From NCBI GenBank assembly GCA_000156115.1, contig DS995276.1:562017-626016 (forward strand): 64,000 nucleotides of DNA, given 5' to 3'. Origin of the DNA: Rhodobacteraceae bacterium HTCC2083 (GTDB taxonomy: Bacteria > Pseudomonadota > Alphaproteobacteria > Rhodobacterales > Rhodobacteraceae). This document shows, piece after piece, positions 62,996 to 64,000 of this stretch; the stretch's first letter is position 1, and each line of letters starts with the position of its first letter. The notes under the pieces are model-generated. The model did not search any database. It was given only the letters and a program-made list of their open reading frames with translations, and was not told the origin of the DNA. A program made the translations under genes and the position numbers.

Positions 62996-64000
62996 TCACA
63001 TGTTCGGATAATTTGGCCCGTCGCCCCCTTGAGGTGTAACCCATGTGATGTTTTGGCTTGGATCCTTGATGTCGCAAGTCTTACAATGCACGCAGTTCTG
63101 GAAATTGATGACAAACTTCTCGTCAACAACTTCGTAAACGCCAGCAGGGCAATAGCGTTGAGCAGGCTCCGCATATTTCGGCATATTGATCGACATCGGG
63201 ACAGACGGATCAGTCAGCTGTAAATGCGCTGGCTGGCTTTCTTCATGGTTAGTAAAGCTGAACGCGACATTAGTGAGGCGATCAAAGCTGAGCGTGCCGT
63301 CCGGCTTTGGATAATCAATCGGTTCATGCTTGCTTGCGTCTTCGGTAGACTCAGCGTCCGTCTTGCCATGCTTCAAAGTCCCGAATGGCGAGACCTTGAA
63401 GATCGTTTGGAACCACATATCAAAACCGCCAAACGCCATACCACCCAGCGGGCCAAAGCGTGCATTCAAAGGCGCAACATTGCGCACTTTCTTTAGATCC
63501 TGACCAATAACGCCCTCTTTCAAGGACGCCGTATAATCCTCGAGCGTATCGCCAGAGCGGCCTGCTTCAATCGCCGCAAACGCCGCTTCCGCAGCTTCAA
63601 TTCCAGAATGCATCGCGTTGTGATTGCCCTTGATGCGCGGTAAATTCACAAGCCCTGCAGAACACCCAAGCAACGCGCCACCGGGGAAGGCTACTTCTGG
63701 AATCGACTGGAAACCGCCCTTCGTCACCGCACGCGCACCATAAGAAATCCGCTTACCGCCTTTCAGCAGCTCCGCAACTTTCGGGTGATGCTTGAAGCGC
63801 TGGAACTCCATGTAGGGGAAAATGTAGGGGTTTTTGTAGTTCAGATCGATGATGTATCCGACGTAAACCTGATTGTTATCAAGGTGATAGATAAACGAAC
63901 CGCCACCATTCTTGAAACCAACAGGCCAGCCCAATGTGTGGGTCACTTCGCCCTCATTGTGCTTCTCGGGATCAATTTCCCAGATTTCCTTCATGCCGAT
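62996..64000 (-). CDS. Electron transfer flavoprotein-ubiquinone oxidoreductase (C-terminal part)
   Basis: About 335 residues to the window edge; the intact protein has about 550, so the N-terminal FAD domain is outside. It is an inner-membrane enzyme that passes electrons from ETF to ubiquinone. Visible: the ubiquinone-side loops (YIFPYMEFQRFKHHPKV), GCSAGLVNLPRIKGNHNAMHSGIEAAEAAF, and the 4Fe-4S ligands in RYCPAGVYE and NCVHCKTCDIKDPSQNITWVTPQGGDGPNYPNM. It is the electron outlet for the acyl-CoA dehydrogenases encoded at 23299 and 37391. Its own terminator follows at 62954. Confidence 0.96.
   Translation of the reverse strand: MGMKEIWEIDPEKHNEGEVTHTLGWPVGFKNGGGSFIYHLDNNQVYVGYIIDLNYKNPYIFPYMEFQRFKHHPKVAELLKGGKRISYGARAVTKGGFQSIPEVAFPGGALLGCSAGLVNLPRIKGNHNAMHSGIEAAEAAFAAIEAGRSGDTLEDYTASLKEGVIGQDLKKVRNVAPLNARFGPLGGMAFGGFDMWFQTIFKVSPFGTLKHGKTDAESTEDASKHEPIDYPKPDGTLSFDRLTNVAFSFTNHEESQPAHLQLTDPSVPMSINMPKYAEPAQRYCPAGVYEVVDEKFVINFQNCVHCKTCDIKDPSQNITWVTPQGGDGPNYPNM

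Noticed and set aside
1-64000. tRNA genes or CRISPR arrays
   Set aside because: No TTCGANNC-type T-loops with matching acceptor stems and no regularly spaced direct repeats were seen by reading; a tRNAscan or CRISPR finder run would settle it.

Overview
The window looks like a chromosomal stretch of a marine alphaproteobacterium of the order Rhodobacterales (Roseobacter group). Pointers to this are GcrA, the ethylmalonyl-CoA pathway lyase Mcl1, DUF1244, the H3TH/OmpA gene pair, the secreted 103-residue protein at 34956, DUF465 and DUF2007 proteins, and base composition that appears only moderately GC rich. This placement is by gene content, not by a computed phylogeny. I see no rRNA, tRNA, CRISPR array, prophage or integrase. 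The only mobile-type gene is a REP-associated tyrosine transposase.

Layout. 0-2.4 kb: a gene end, a solitary ectoine synthase, and an Lrp regulator divergent from alanine dehydrogenase. 2.4-9.3 kb: mscL, a Nu-type GST, the pheS/TfoX-like/pheT/ytoQ operon and rpmI-rplT. 9.4-14.3 kb: pyruvate kinase with a small membrane protein, an N-formylglutamate amidohydrolase, a DMT exporter, DUF1244, an H3TH protein and an ompA remnant. 14.5-18.1 kb: a four-gene leftward operon for D-glutamate/D-amino acid use (dgcN, dgcA, a cysteine hydrolase, a class IV aminotransferase). 18.3-27.2 kb: mcl1, then znuA divergent from zur-znuC-znuB around a Zur-type palindrome. The rightward zinc genes run without a break into a hydratase/acyl-CoA dehydrogenase/CoA-transferase set, a rhodanese and an FAD oxidoreductase.

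27.3-32.9 kb: monomeric isocitrate dehydrogenase, an arsJ-GAPDH organoarsenical efflux pair, the RAYT transposase between two REP-like hairpins, and a broken dsrE-like gene. 33-45.1 kb: lepA, a secreted small protein, a GST, a PCu(A)C copper protein with a DUF2946 neighbour, rpmB, an acyl-CoA dehydrogenase beside a broken phosphotransferase gene, meaB, hrpB, a Nudix hydrolase and a Pit phosphate transporter. 45.1-53.4 kb: a frameshifted beta-barrel-type gene, argF-argD, a DMT exporter, an ABC-2 permease, gcrA, a polysaccharide deacetylase and aspS. 53.5-64 kb: carB, a 54-residue YdcH protein, trmN6, DUF2007, a polyprenyl synthase, ispE, a TPR protein, a membrane LytTR regulator and the C-terminal part of ETF-ubiquinone oxidoreductase.

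The genes mix housekeeping functions with accessory metabolism. The points most worth a second look are the dgcN/dgcA operon, the possible read-through of a zinc-controlled operon into CoA-thioester catabolism, the RAYT flanked by matching hairpins, the stand-alone ectC, and four decayed genes in 64 kb, which suggest ongoing gene loss.
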